A stretch of DNA of 33,688 nt, from the NCBI RefSeq assembly GCF_000379525.1, contig NZ_KB902526.1, positions 1-33,688 of the forward strand. Direction: 5' to 3'. The notes under the pieces are model-generated. The model saw only the letters and a program-made list of their open reading frames with translations, had not been told where the DNA came from and did no database searches. The first letter of the stretch is position 1. Each line of letters begins with the position of its first letter. The DNA comes from Lamprocystis purpurea DSM 4197 (GTDB taxonomy: Bacteria > Pseudomonadota > Gammaproteobacteria > Chromatiales > Chromatiaceae). A program made the translations under genes and the position numbers. Of this stretch, positions 14,411-21,402 are shown one piece after another.

Positions 14411-14470
14411 CCCCGAACCCCGAACCCCGAACCCCGAACCCCGAACCCCGAACCCCGAACCCCGAACCCC
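14411..14470 (-). repeat. Heptamer tandem repeat, G-quadruplex candidate
   Basis: Eight exact copies of ccccgaa (14411-14466) followed by cccc. On the minus strand, which is the transcribed sense of the operon, this reads GGGG separated by three-base TTC spacers, nine runs of four guanines. This fits the classic intramolecular G-quadruplex pattern twice over. It starts 13 bases after the DUF4350 stop codon and ends 93 bases before the moxR start. Confidence 0.9.
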
Positions 14471-14482
14471 TCGCCGCCAGGA

Positions 14483-15703
14483 TCACGGGCGCCGCCGCCT
14501 GGCCCCGTGCCAAAGCGCCTTGAGGACCTTGGTTTGCTCGATGAAGCCCTGGGCATCATCGGCCTGGGTCGTCAACGCTGCACGCACCTGTTGCGGCAAC
14601 AATCGGCTGGCCTCGGCGATGCCGGCGATCTGGTCGTGTTGCGCCAGTTGATGCAGGTCCGGGCGGCGCCGTTGCCAGACCGTGAAGACCTGCCGCCGCG
14701 TCGCCTCGACCAGTCCGGCGGCGCGCCCATGACGCCACAGGAAGGCCCCGGCGGCATCCAGGTGCTCGAGCAGGTCGCGTCGCCGCCGGTCCGGGGCCTG
14801 CTCCAGCGGTCCCAGCCGCGCGCTCAACGACCAGACCCACACCAGGACCAGGATCGCCACCGCGCTGATGCCTGCCGGTGCCGCGGCCCACAGCAGGGTC
14901 CCGAGCCAGGGAACCGCGCTGTCGTAGAGCAGCCAGACCTTGCCGCCGGGGGCCGGCTGGACCAGATAGGCGAGAAACAGCGCGTGATCGTGGCGCCCGA
15001 TCCGGTCGTTGGTGAGGAACAGGTGGTCGCTGGACACCGTGAGCATCCCCGCGCCGACCGGCAGTCGCACCATGCGCGTTCGCCCCCCGGCCGCAACCTC
15101 GGTCGCACCCGCGACACCCGCGGCTTCCAGGTACCAGTCCGGATGAAAGGCGACGCTCAGCGGTTCGCCGCCCGGCAGCCAGGGCGCCTTGGCCAGGATT
15201 TGATCCCGGTCCTTGCCGGAGGTCCCGTCGGCGTCCTCTTCGGTCTCCCGCAGCCTGATCCCGAAGGTGCCCGGCAGGTCGTCCGGATCCGGCGCGGCGG
15301 CCGGAACCGCATCATCGGACGACGCCTCCGCGTCGTCGTCTGCATCGTCCCACAGGTCGACCGCTTCCACCACCAGTCGGCCGCCATCCTGGAGCCAGGC
15401 GCGCAGTGCCGCCTGGCGTGCCGTGCTGAGCGGCCCCAGGCCATTGACGACCAGGGTGTCGGTGATGGGTGGGAGTTGCCGCAGCAAACCACGGCCGGCA
15501 CTGCTTTCCACCGGGATTCCCAGGCGGGTGAGGAAGCGCTCAGCCGCGAGCATGGGATTGCGGCGGGCTGCCGCGGCGGCACCGATCGGGATCTCCTGGG
15601 TCCGGCGCTCGAAGTTGGCCAGAAACCAGGCGGTGAAGGCCGCCATGCCGATCACGAGCAGACCGGTCAGCACCAGCGCCAGGGTGCGTCGTTCAGGCGC
15701 CAT
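14483..15703 (-). CDS. DUF4350 domain membrane protein
   Basis: A 406-residue inner-membrane protein. Residues about 9-30 form the first helix; a periplasmic part follows with the DUF4350 pattern (NPMLAAERFLTRLGIPVE, then QDGGRLVVEAVDLWDD, a glutamine-amidotransferase-like fold without known activity) and a very acidic loop (DDADDDAEASSDDA). A second helix lies near residue 270 (AAPAGISAVAILVLVWVW), and a cytoplasmic helical tail ends Arg/Pro-rich. It is the fourth gene of the operon; its start overlaps the preceding DUF4129 gene by 11 bases, indicating coupled translation. Role unknown, probably a membrane partner of the MoxR/DUF58 system. Confidence 0.82.
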   Translation of the reverse strand: MAPERRTLALVLTGLLVIGMAAFTAWFLANFERRTQEIPIGAAAAARRNPMLAAERFLTRLGIPVESSAGRGLLRQLPPITDTLVVNGLGPLSTARQAALRAWLQDGGRLVVEAVDLWDDADDDAEASSDDAVPAAAPDPDDLPGTFGIRLRETEEDADGTSGKDRDQILAKAPWLPGGEPLSVAFHPDWYLEAAGVAGATEVAAGGRTRMVRLPVGAGMLTVSSDHLFLTNDRIGRHDHALFLAYLVQPAPGGKVWLLYDSAVPWLGTLLWAAAPAGISAVAILVLVWVWSLSARLGPLEQAPDRRRRDLLEHLDAAGAFLWRHGRAAGLVEATRRQVFTVWQRRRPDLHQLAQHDQIAGIAEASRLLPQQVRAALTTQADDAQGFIEQTKVLKALWHGARRRRP

Positions 15704-17237
15704 GGTCGGCTCCGTCCGGTCGCGGCGCTGCCGTGTCGGTCCAGCGCAGCCAGGCGGCGAGGTGCGCGTCGATCCGGTCCAGGTCCGGTGTCCGCCGGGC
15801 GTAGGCCAGCGCCTCCCAATCGTGGGTCAGGAGCCGTAACGGCGCCAACTCGGATGCCTCCAGATGATGGGCCGCCAGGCGCAGGACCTCGCCTTCGGTG
15901 GCGCCCTCCGGGATTGTGACAGCGCATCGCGACAGGTGCGCGATGCTGCCGCGATAGAGCAGCGCCAAGGCGCCGCGCGCATCACCGGCGGCGAGGTGCG
16001 CGCGCACCGCGGTGGCCAGGTCGACCGGGGTTGGGTGAGGGTCCGCGGCCGGGGCCGCCGCGCGGATGACCGTCGACGGCTGCCGTCGCCGTCGCGCCGC
16101 GGGCCGCCAGTCGCGCAGGATGCGGCGCGCCAGCAGCGCAACCGCGGCGACGGCGCAGATGACCAGCAGCCATTTGAACAGCGGTCCGAGGAGCAGCGCC
16201 AGTTCGCCCAGCCACCGCAGCCAGGATGGTGTCTCGGTGGGCATCTCGTCCGGTCCGGTGATGGGCGCCCAGAAGGTGAGTTCCCGGGTGCGGCCGAAGG
16301 TCTCGTCGGCGAGGACTTCGGCCATGATCGCGCGCGCCTCGGCAGCGTCCGGCCAGGGTGGCGCGGGCGTTGCGGCCTGCAGTCCGCCGCCCGGCCAGGT
16401 CGTCGCCAAGCCGATCAGCAGGGTGCCGACCAGGGCCATGGTCAACGGTCGGCCAGGCCCGAGGCGTCGCTCCCGTTGGCCTGGTGTTCCGGCTCGGGGT
16501 GCCGACCCGGTGGTTCCCGCCTGGCGAAAGGCGAGTTCCAGATCCCAGGCTTCCAGTTCAGTGCGGCGGCCGATATAGAGCGCGAAGCCGCCACAGACGT
16601 AGAAGGGGGCGATCACCGAGGCGGCGAGCAGGTAGAGCGCGCTGCTCAGCCAGTAGGGCCAGGATTGCCCGTCGGTCACGGCGGCCGCCAAGTCGATGTT
16701 CGGCAGGCCCGCGGGGATCAGGAAATACAGGCCGAGCAGCAGTCCGCCCCAGAGGATGGCCTCGAAGTGATAGCAGATCAGGGTCAGCCAGGCGGCGGTT
16801 CCGTCGCCCTCGCTCAGCACCCGACGGCGGCTGCGCACGGCCGCCCCGTGCAGCCCTTCCAACAGGACGATGGGCAGATTGAACGAGCGGCCGACACTCA
16901 GCCGGCGCCAGAGCAGAGAAGGGAGCAGGCGGCGGGTCCAGGCGGATCTGAAGATGACACCGGCATTGCGCAGCGCCACGGGCTCGCCGAACAGCGCGCG
17001 GCTGCTCCAGTACAGCAGCGGGGCCTCATAGAGCGGCTTGAACCACCAAACCAGCACGAGCCACCAGTCGGCCTTCCCGCCGACCAGGGCCAGTGCGAGG
17101 AGAGCCGGCGGCAGGGTTCCCAACCACCACAACAGCCAGAGGGTTGGGAACCACTGACGCGCCAGGGTGAACCCCAGATCCACGCCCTCCCAGGGGCGGC
17201 GCGGGCGCAGGACAGCGGCGGCCCGGTCAAGCTCCAT
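15693..17237 (-). CDS. DUF4129 domain membrane protein
   Basis: A 514-residue protein. The first ~240 residues hold several hydrophobic segments (WFPTLWLLWWLGTLPPALLA, LPSLLWRRL, AILWGGLLLGLYFL, WLSSALYLLAASVIAPFYV). A periplasmic stretch follows, then one more helix near residue 350 (WLLVICAVAAVALLARRIL). The C-terminal DUF4129 region (about 390-510) includes ARGALALLYRGSIAHL and THDWEALAYARRTPD. DUF4129 is a recurrent neighbour of MoxR, DUF4350 and DUF58 genes, with unknown function. ATG 17237 has GGGGTGA upstream; GTG 17246 is an alternative. It overlaps the SpoIIM-like gene at the front and the DUF4350 gene at the end by 11 bases each. Confidence 0.82.
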   Translation of the reverse strand: MELDRAAAVLRPRRPWEGVDLGFTLARQWFPTLWLLWWLGTLPPALLALALVGGKADWWLVLVWWFKPLYEAPLLYWSSRALFGEPVALRNAGVIFRSAWTRRLLPSLLWRRLSVGRSFNLPIVLLEGLHGAAVRSRRRVLSEGDGTAAWLTLICYHFEAILWGGLLLGLYFLIPAGLPNIDLAAAVTDGQSWPYWLSSALYLLAASVIAPFYVCGGFALYIGRRTELEAWDLELAFRQAGTTGSAPRAGTPGQRERRLGPGRPLTMALVGTLLIGLATTWPGGGLQAATPAPPWPDAAEARAIMAEVLADETFGRTRELTFWAPITGPDEMPTETPSWLRWLGELALLLGPLFKWLLVICAVAAVALLARRILRDWRPAARRRRQPSTVIRAAAPAADPHPTPVDLATAVRAHLAAGDARGALALLYRGSIAHLSRCAVTIPEGATEGEVLRLAAHHLEASELAPLRLLTHDWEALAYARRTPDLDRIDAHLAAWLRWTDTAAPRPDGADHGA

Positions 17238-18210
17238 GACGGTCACCCCGGCCGGCCAGGCTCAGATAGACGGCTACCAGTATCCAGCCCACGGCGCCGA
17301 CCCCGTACTTGACTTCGGCCGGCGTGCCGCCGGCAGACCAGAAGGCCTCCACCACCGCGGCCAGCAGCAGCATCAGCGCGGCCCCGCCGACCAGCACCAC
17401 GGCGTCGCGCGCATTGGCGCGCAGGGCGGCCAGGCGGGTGCGGCGTCCGGGGGCGAGCAGCGCCTGGCCGAGCAGGAGTCCGGCCGCCCCGCTGATGGCG
17501 ATGGCGGTCAGCTCATAGGGTGCGTGACTGCTGACAAAAGGCCAGAAGGTCGACTCGAAGCCCAGCCGGGTCAGGTGGCCGGCCGCGGCGCCGATCGCCA
17601 ACCCGTTGAACAGCAGAATGATCACGCTGCCGAGCCCCAGCAGCAGCCCGCCGGCAAAGGTGCGGAACCCGATGCCGATGTTGTTCATCACGTAATAGCC
17701 GAACATCTGAAAATCGGTGTCCGCCTGGCGCTGTGCGGCGCGCCCGACCTTGCGGTTCGCCGGGTCGTACAGTGCTTCCAGATCGGTCACCTCACTGCTG
17801 TCCATGAGGCTGTAAATCAGTTCACCATCCTGATGGCAGGCAACGCCCATGATCGCCATCGGCAGGAACAGCAGGGCCGCGGCCAGCCAGAACGCGGCCG
17901 CATGACGGCGCAGGGTGCGGGGAAAACCGGCCGCCATGAAGGCCAGGGTCGGCCCCAGTAACGCCGGTCGACGCTGGTACAGACAGCGGTAGCCGCGCCG
18001 GACCAGCGCGTGCAGCTCGGCGATCAGCCCCGGGCTGTAATGGCGGGCGCGGGCCAGGGCGTAGTCGGCACACAGGCGCCGGTAAAGCACCGGGAAACGC
18101 ACCGGCGCCGGGTCTGGCCGGCGGCGACCGCGGCTTTCCAGTGTGTCGAGGAGTTGACGGTACTCCTCCCATTGGCCGGCTCGGTCGGCGGCGAAGGGTT
18201 GTTGTCGCAT
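17227..18210 (-). CDS. SpoIIM-like (DUF95) membrane protein
   Basis: A 327-residue polytopic inner-membrane protein. A soluble helical N-terminus (about 1-95) precedes five or so helices, including FWLAAALLFLPMAIMGVAC, GGLLLGLGSVIILLFNGLAIGAA and ALMLLLAAVVEAFWS. The NNIGIGFRTFAGGLLLG and SHAPYELTAIAISGAAGL motifs are characteristic of the stage II sporulation protein M family. In non-sporulating gammaproteobacteria these are found next to RDD and MoxR/DUF58 genes; the role is unrelated to sporulation and not defined. It begins three bases after the RDD gene stop. Confidence 0.85.
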   Translation of the reverse strand: MRQQPFAADRAGQWEEYRQLLDTLESRGRRRPDPAPVRFPVLYRRLCADYALARARHYSPGLIAELHALVRRGYRCLYQRRPALLGPTLAFMAAGFPRTLRRHAAAFWLAAALLFLPMAIMGVACHQDGELIYSLMDSSEVTDLEALYDPANRKVGRAAQRQADTDFQMFGYYVMNNIGIGFRTFAGGLLLGLGSVIILLFNGLAIGAAAGHLTRLGFESTFWPFVSSHAPYELTAIAISGAAGLLLGQALLAPGRRTRLAALRANARDAVVLVGGAALMLLLAAVVEAFWSAGGTPAEVKYGVGAVGWILVAVYLSLAGRGDRHGA

Positions 18211-18213
18211 GGT

Positions 18214-18981
18214 TCAGCGCCCCCTGGTCAGCCAGCTTGCGTAACCGGCCACCAGTGCCACCGCGGCGGGTCCACTCGGCCAGGTCTGGCCGTCCGCGGC
18301 GGGGGGAAACCGGGCGAGCAGGGTTTCGGCGAGTTCGATCCGTCGTGCCGCCGACAGTCGCGCCGCCCGTTCGTCGAAGGCGAGGATCGCCTGCGCGGCG
18401 GTCAGCGACAAGCCGGCGGGCGGCGGTCGGGGGGCCGTGTCGCATTGTGCGGCGAGGGCCGCGGCGAGGGCCGCGGGGCGGGCGACGGGGTTGTCCGCAT
18501 GGACAACCAGGGTGCCGGCCGCCAGATCGCCGAGTCGGCGAAAATCCCGGTCGGCCAGGGTGCAAACCAGGCCGACACCGTAGAACAGCGGCAGAAAATC
18601 GACGACTCGCAAGAGGTTGCGGATCAGCGACGCGGGCAGCCCCACCGGGGTGCCGTCGTCGTGGACCACCAGTAATCCCAGCGCGCGTTTGCCGGGGGTG
18701 GCCCCGGTCCAGACTTCGAAGACCACCGGATAGAACCATTCGAGCAGGAAGCCGGCGATCAGGATCATCCCGGCCCCGAGACCGGCGAAGGCCGCCAGCG
18801 GAGTGAGGGCCAGGTAGACCAGGAGTCGAATGCCGCCGTCGACGGCCAGTGCCACGGCGCGCGCCGTCGGGCCGGCCGGGCGCAGGCCCAGGTCGACACC
18901 CTCCGGGGTCTCGTTCAGACGGATGGTGTCGCGGGGGGCTACGACGGCAGGGCGCGCGCGGCCGTGCGTGGCGAAGGGCAC
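18214..18981 (-). CDS. RDD-family membrane protein
   Basis: About 255 residues. The RDD domain (about 20-165) includes NETPEGVDLGLRPAGPTAR, a first helix pair (LLVYLALTPLAAFAGLGAGM, ILIAGFLLEWFYPVVFEVW), the GATPGKRALGLLVV motif and DFRRLGDLAAGTLVVH. An Ala/Arg-rich helical tail follows. GTG 18981 is proposed as the start: the frame stays open further upstream, but there it runs through a REP-type palindrome (19049-19069) whose translation is a well-known spurious motif. Family members normally begin a few residues before the ETPEGV segment. First gene of the six-gene operon. Function unknown; some RDD proteins affect ion transport. Confidence 0.8.
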   Translation of the reverse strand: MPFATHGRARPAVVAPRDTIRLNETPEGVDLGLRPAGPTARAVALAVDGGIRLLVYLALTPLAAFAGLGAGMILIAGFLLEWFYPVVFEVWTGATPGKRALGLLVVHDDGTPVGLPASLIRNLLRVVDFLPLFYGVGLVCTLADRDFRRLGDLAAGTLVVHADNPVARPAALAAALAAQCDTAPRPPPAGLSLTAAQAILAFDERAARLSAARRIELAETLLARFPPAADGQTWPSGPAAVALVAGYASWLTRGR

Positions 18982-19048
18982 GTTGGTCGGGCGTTCCGTC
19001 TCATCCCGCCGGTCCGTTGTTGCTGAGAAGTACCGTCCCTGACCCTGG

Positions 19049-19069
19049 ATTCCGGCATCCTGCCGGAAT
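19049..19069. repeat. REP-type palindrome (ATTCCGGCA)
   Basis: attccggca, three bases, then the exact complement tgccggaat. This short hairpin is a common dispersed repeat in GC-rich proteobacteria. It lies in the leader of the RDD operon. Confidence 0.7.
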
Positions 19070-19136
19070 GACGGGGGGTGGTATTCTCGCGACTTCAGGT
19101 TGAACGGGGTGCTTGGTGATCCAGTAAACACGCTGT

Positions 19137-19781
19137 TCAGGCGGGCGGCCGCGGGATGTTTGATGGTTGAACCAGCGGCGATCGTTGCGTGTCGCCTTGA
19201 AACAACGCCAGTGCAAAGCGTTCAGTGATGAGGATCACGGGGTGACCGCCGATAATGATCCGATAGGTGCGGAATACCGATTCGCCGACATCCCCTTCCG
19301 CGTCCCGGTCGACCCCGACGTCCAGGACCTCCCGATAACTCTCCAGTCCGCTGTCACGGATCAATGCGCCGATGCCGATCTCGCGGTCGATCAGACGGCG
19401 GCGAAAGTCTTCGGGAATCAGCTCCGTGCGGATCAGCGACAAGGCCTCGGCGAAGGCGCGCCCGCTATGGACGCCACGCAAGCGGGCATCGCGAACCAGG
19501 CACCGGGATCCCGGTGTCAGACCGATCCAGGGCACCGCGGCCTGCGCCGTCTCGAAGCGTTGCTCCAGGGTGTCGACGGCCACGGGTTCCCAAAAATAGG
19601 CTTCCAGGATCTTGGTGACGGTTCCGTCGGTGACCAGGAGGGCGCGCAGAAACGGCGGTAGGGCGGCGAGCGGGATCGACTCACCCCGGTCGTCGCGGAT
19701 CTGGCCTTCCGCGACGTAGCCGTCACAGCGGAACGGCGACATCGACGGGTCGTCCAGCGGACGACCATAGTAGCGGCGCAT
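19137..19781 (-). CDS. Chorismate-lyase-like protein (DUF98/UbiC-like)
   Basis: A 214-residue soluble protein of the PF01947 type (UbiC-like fold, also called DUF98). Landmarks: LPPFLRALLVTDGTVTKILEAYFWEPV near residues 42-68, SRCLVRDARLRG, REIGIGALIRDSGLESYREVL, and FRTYRIIIGGHPVILITERFAL near the end. Family members with known activity remove pyruvate from chorismate, giving 4-hydroxybenzoate; whether this one does is unproven, and some members serve specialised pathways. ATG 19781 has GAGG ten bases upstream. It lies upstream of the RDD operon on the same strand, 155 bp away, but no functional link is evident. Confidence 0.7.
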   Translation of the reverse strand: MRRYYGRPLDDPSMSPFRCDGYVAEGQIRDDRGESIPLAALPPFLRALLVTDGTVTKILEAYFWEPVAVDTLEQRFETAQAAVPWIGLTPGSRCLVRDARLRGVHSGRAFAEALSLIRTELIPEDFRRRLIDREIGIGALIRDSGLESYREVLDVGVDRDAEGDVGESVFRTYRIIIGGHPVILITERFALALFQGDTQRSPLVQPSNIPRPPA

Positions 19782-20131
19782 AAATTAGGACCTCGGCAAA
19801 CGGCCTGCCTGGATCGCGGGCCTGGATCCCCAGCGTGGACCAAGATTGTGCCCGAGCGCAACCCGGCGCTCGAGCGACATCCGCTGGCCCTGAGGGTGTC
19901 GGACGTGAACGTGTTTTCATTACAAACAGGCGTGTCGTCAGGGCGATTCCGGAAATTCCGCGTGGTTTCGCCCTCTCGGCTGTTGCAGTTCGCGTGTTTT
20001 TCACGCAAGCTTACACACCGGGTCCGACTCTTTCGGTCAAACCGCTCGCGGTTGGCCAGGAGCGTACAATCGGATCTTGATCCACCGGGCATCCCGCGCA
20101 TCGTCAGATGTAACGGATGCAGTGTGGGGGA
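19782..20131. other. Divergent intergenic region between the UbiC-like gene and lpp
   Basis: A 350-bp stretch with no supported gene and no repeat element recognised. It must hold the promoter of the leftward UbiC-like gene; only the lpp promoter next to it is clear. Confidence 0.4.
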
Positions 20132-20160
20132 TTCGGAAAAACCCGAACCTGTGGTATAAA
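20132..20160 (+). promoter_or_regulatory. Promoter of the lpp-type gene
   Basis: A -10 TATAAA (20155-20160) preceded by TGG (extended -10) and a -35-like TTCGGA (20132-20137) at a 17-bp spacing. It lies about 38 bases before the lipoprotein start. Lpp-type genes are usually very highly expressed, which fits a strong extended promoter. Confidence 0.6.
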
Positions 20161-20198
20161 AAGAGAGCCGATTGGCTCAACCTTTGGAGATTCTACCG

Positions 20199-20393
20199 AT
20201 GACCAAGATCGTCAAGCTCGCTTCCCTGTCCGCCGCTGCCCTGATTGGCGCCTCCCTGCTGAGCGCCTGCACCGACTCCACCGCTCGTGAAATGGCTCAG
20301 CAAGCCCTGGACGCCGCCAAGGGCGCCCAGGCCTGCTGCGACGCGAACACCGAGCGTCTGGACCGCATGTATCAGAAGATCATGTCCAAGTGA
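20199..20393 (+). CDS. lpp: Lpp/OprI-type alanine-zipper outer-membrane lipoprotein
   Basis: A 64-residue lipoprotein. A lipobox LLSAC puts the lipidated Cys at position 24; the +2 residue is Thr, so sorting to the outer membrane is expected. The mature part is a short helix with spaced alanines (REMAQQALDAAKGAQA) as in Lpp/OprI, which form trimeric coiled coils, and it ends in Lys64, the position that is covalently joined to peptidoglycan in Lpp. Two adjacent cysteines (46-47) in the helix are unusual. GGAG precedes ATG 20199. A hairpin terminator follows. The opposite-strand neighbour encodes an L,D-transpeptidase, the class that makes the Lpp-peptidoglycan bond. Confidence 0.88.
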   Translation: MTKIVKLASLSAAALIGASLLSACTDSTAREMAQQALDAAKGAQACCDANTERLDRMYQKIMSK

Positions 20394-21385
20394 AGCCTGT
20401 CGGCTGAACTGCGCCGGCTTCCCACAAGTTGCGGGAGGCCGGTGTTTTCCTTGACCGCTCGTTCCACCGCCTGCCAATCCATCGTCAGCCCATCCGCGTT
20501 CGCCACCGACTCCGGTACCACCGAGCGCGCCGCCTTCCGTTTCGACTCATTGTCGATGTGCACCTCCAGATAGAGGTCATTCCCCAGCCAGCCGAGCTTG
20601 TAGGGCTGGTCGACGATCGTCACCACCGTACCCTCGCTGACCTGCGGGAACAATTCCTCGATCCCCTCGTTGTTCATGCGGATACAGCCATGGCTGACCT
20701 GCATCCCCAGACCCCAGGGTTTGTTGGTGCCGTGGATCAGATAGCCGGGAACGGACAGCCGCATGGCGAACTGCCCCAACGGATTGTCGGGACCGGCAGG
20801 CACCACCGCCGGCAGGATGTCTCCATTGGCCGCGTGCTCGGCCCGAATCGAGGCCGGCGGCGTCCAGGTCGGGTCTTTGACCTTCTTGGTTATCGAGAAA
20901 GTCCCGAGCGGTGTGCTCCAGCCCTCACGTCCGATGCTGATCGGGTAGCTCTGAATCTCGTCCGGGTTGTCGGGCGGATAGTAGTACAGGCGCATCTCCG
21001 GGCGGTTCAGCACCAGACCCCGGCGCGGGGTGTTGGGCAGCACGAAGAAGGTCGGAATCAACACATCGCTGCCGTCGCCCGGCACCCAGATGTCGACCTT
21101 GGGGTTCGCCTGGTCCATATCCTGATAACCCAACTGGTTCTGCCGACCGATATCGAGCAGAGTGTCGTGATTGCGGCTCTTTACATAGAAGGGCACGCCG
21201 ATCACGCTATCGCCCGGGTGCGCCAGCCGGAAGGTATCGGCCTGAACCGCGGGCGCCCAGCCGTGGCCGAGGCCGAGACCCAGCGCCGTCGCGGCGGCCA
21301 GCCAGCGCCCGCCCCGGGTCTGGGCGGGTGCCGAAGCGCGCGGTCGATCCCGGTCGTTATGCTTGTTTATATTCAGCTTTATCAC
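20372..21385 (-). CDS. YkuD-type L,D-transpeptidase
   Basis: A 337-residue periplasmic enzyme of the ErfK/YbiS group. A signal peptide spans about 27-49 (cleavage near VQA-D). A LysM-like N-terminal part (51-115, YQDMDQANPKVDIWVPGDG) follows, then the YkuD catalytic domain with HGT (218-220) and SHGCIRM (231-237), where Cys234 is the nucleophile. These enzymes link Lpp to meso-diaminopimelate or form 3-3 cross-links. GTG 21385 with GAGG seven bases upstream is the start. Its last seven codons overlap the end of lpp (convergent, 22 bases), so the two 3' ends share DNA. Its promoter must lie within or beyond the divergent EF-G gene. Confidence 0.9.
   Translation of the reverse strand: MIKLNINKHNDRDRPRASAPAQTRGGRWLAAATALGLGLGHGWAPAVQADTFRLAHPGDSVIGVPFYVKSRNHDTLLDIGRQNQLGYQDMDQANPKVDIWVPGDGSDVLIPTFFVLPNTPRRGLVLNRPEMRLYYYPPDNPDEIQSYPISIGREGWSTPLGTFSITKKVKDPTWTPPASIRAEHAANGDILPAVVPAGPDNPLGQFAMRLSVPGYLIHGTNKPWGLGMQVSHGCIRMNNEGIEELFPQVSEGTVVTIVDQPYKLGWLGNDLYLEVHIDNESKRKAARSVVPESVANADGLTMDWQAVERAVKENTGLPQLVGSRRSSADRLHLDMIF
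20414..20448 (+). terminator. Rho-independent terminator of lpp, inside the transpeptidase gene
   Basis: ccggcttccc (20414-20423) pairs with gggaggccgg (20433-20442), nine canonical pairs and one G-U, followed by tgtttt. It lies 20 bases after the lpp stop and entirely inside the 3' coding part of the opposite-strand L,D-transpeptidase gene. Confidence 0.7.
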
Positions 21386-21402
21386 TCTGTTACCTCGTAA
21401 GC

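Noticed and set aside
14411-14470. Short tandem repeat considered as a CRISPR array
   Set aside because: Units of seven bases are directly adjacent, with no spacers, and no cas genes are in the window.
13049-15919. A 956-codon open frame on the plus strand through the MoxR/DUF58/DUF4350 genes
   Set aside because: It is antisense to three well-supported genes, has no recognisable domain and is a typical GC-rich shadow frame. The same applies to the long antisense frames at 7992-9725, 15864-17312 and 21382-22914.
18982-19131. Longer N-terminus for the RDD protein (start at 19131)
   Set aside because: The extension is a translation of the REP palindrome at 19049-19069 and has no similarity to RDD N-termini.
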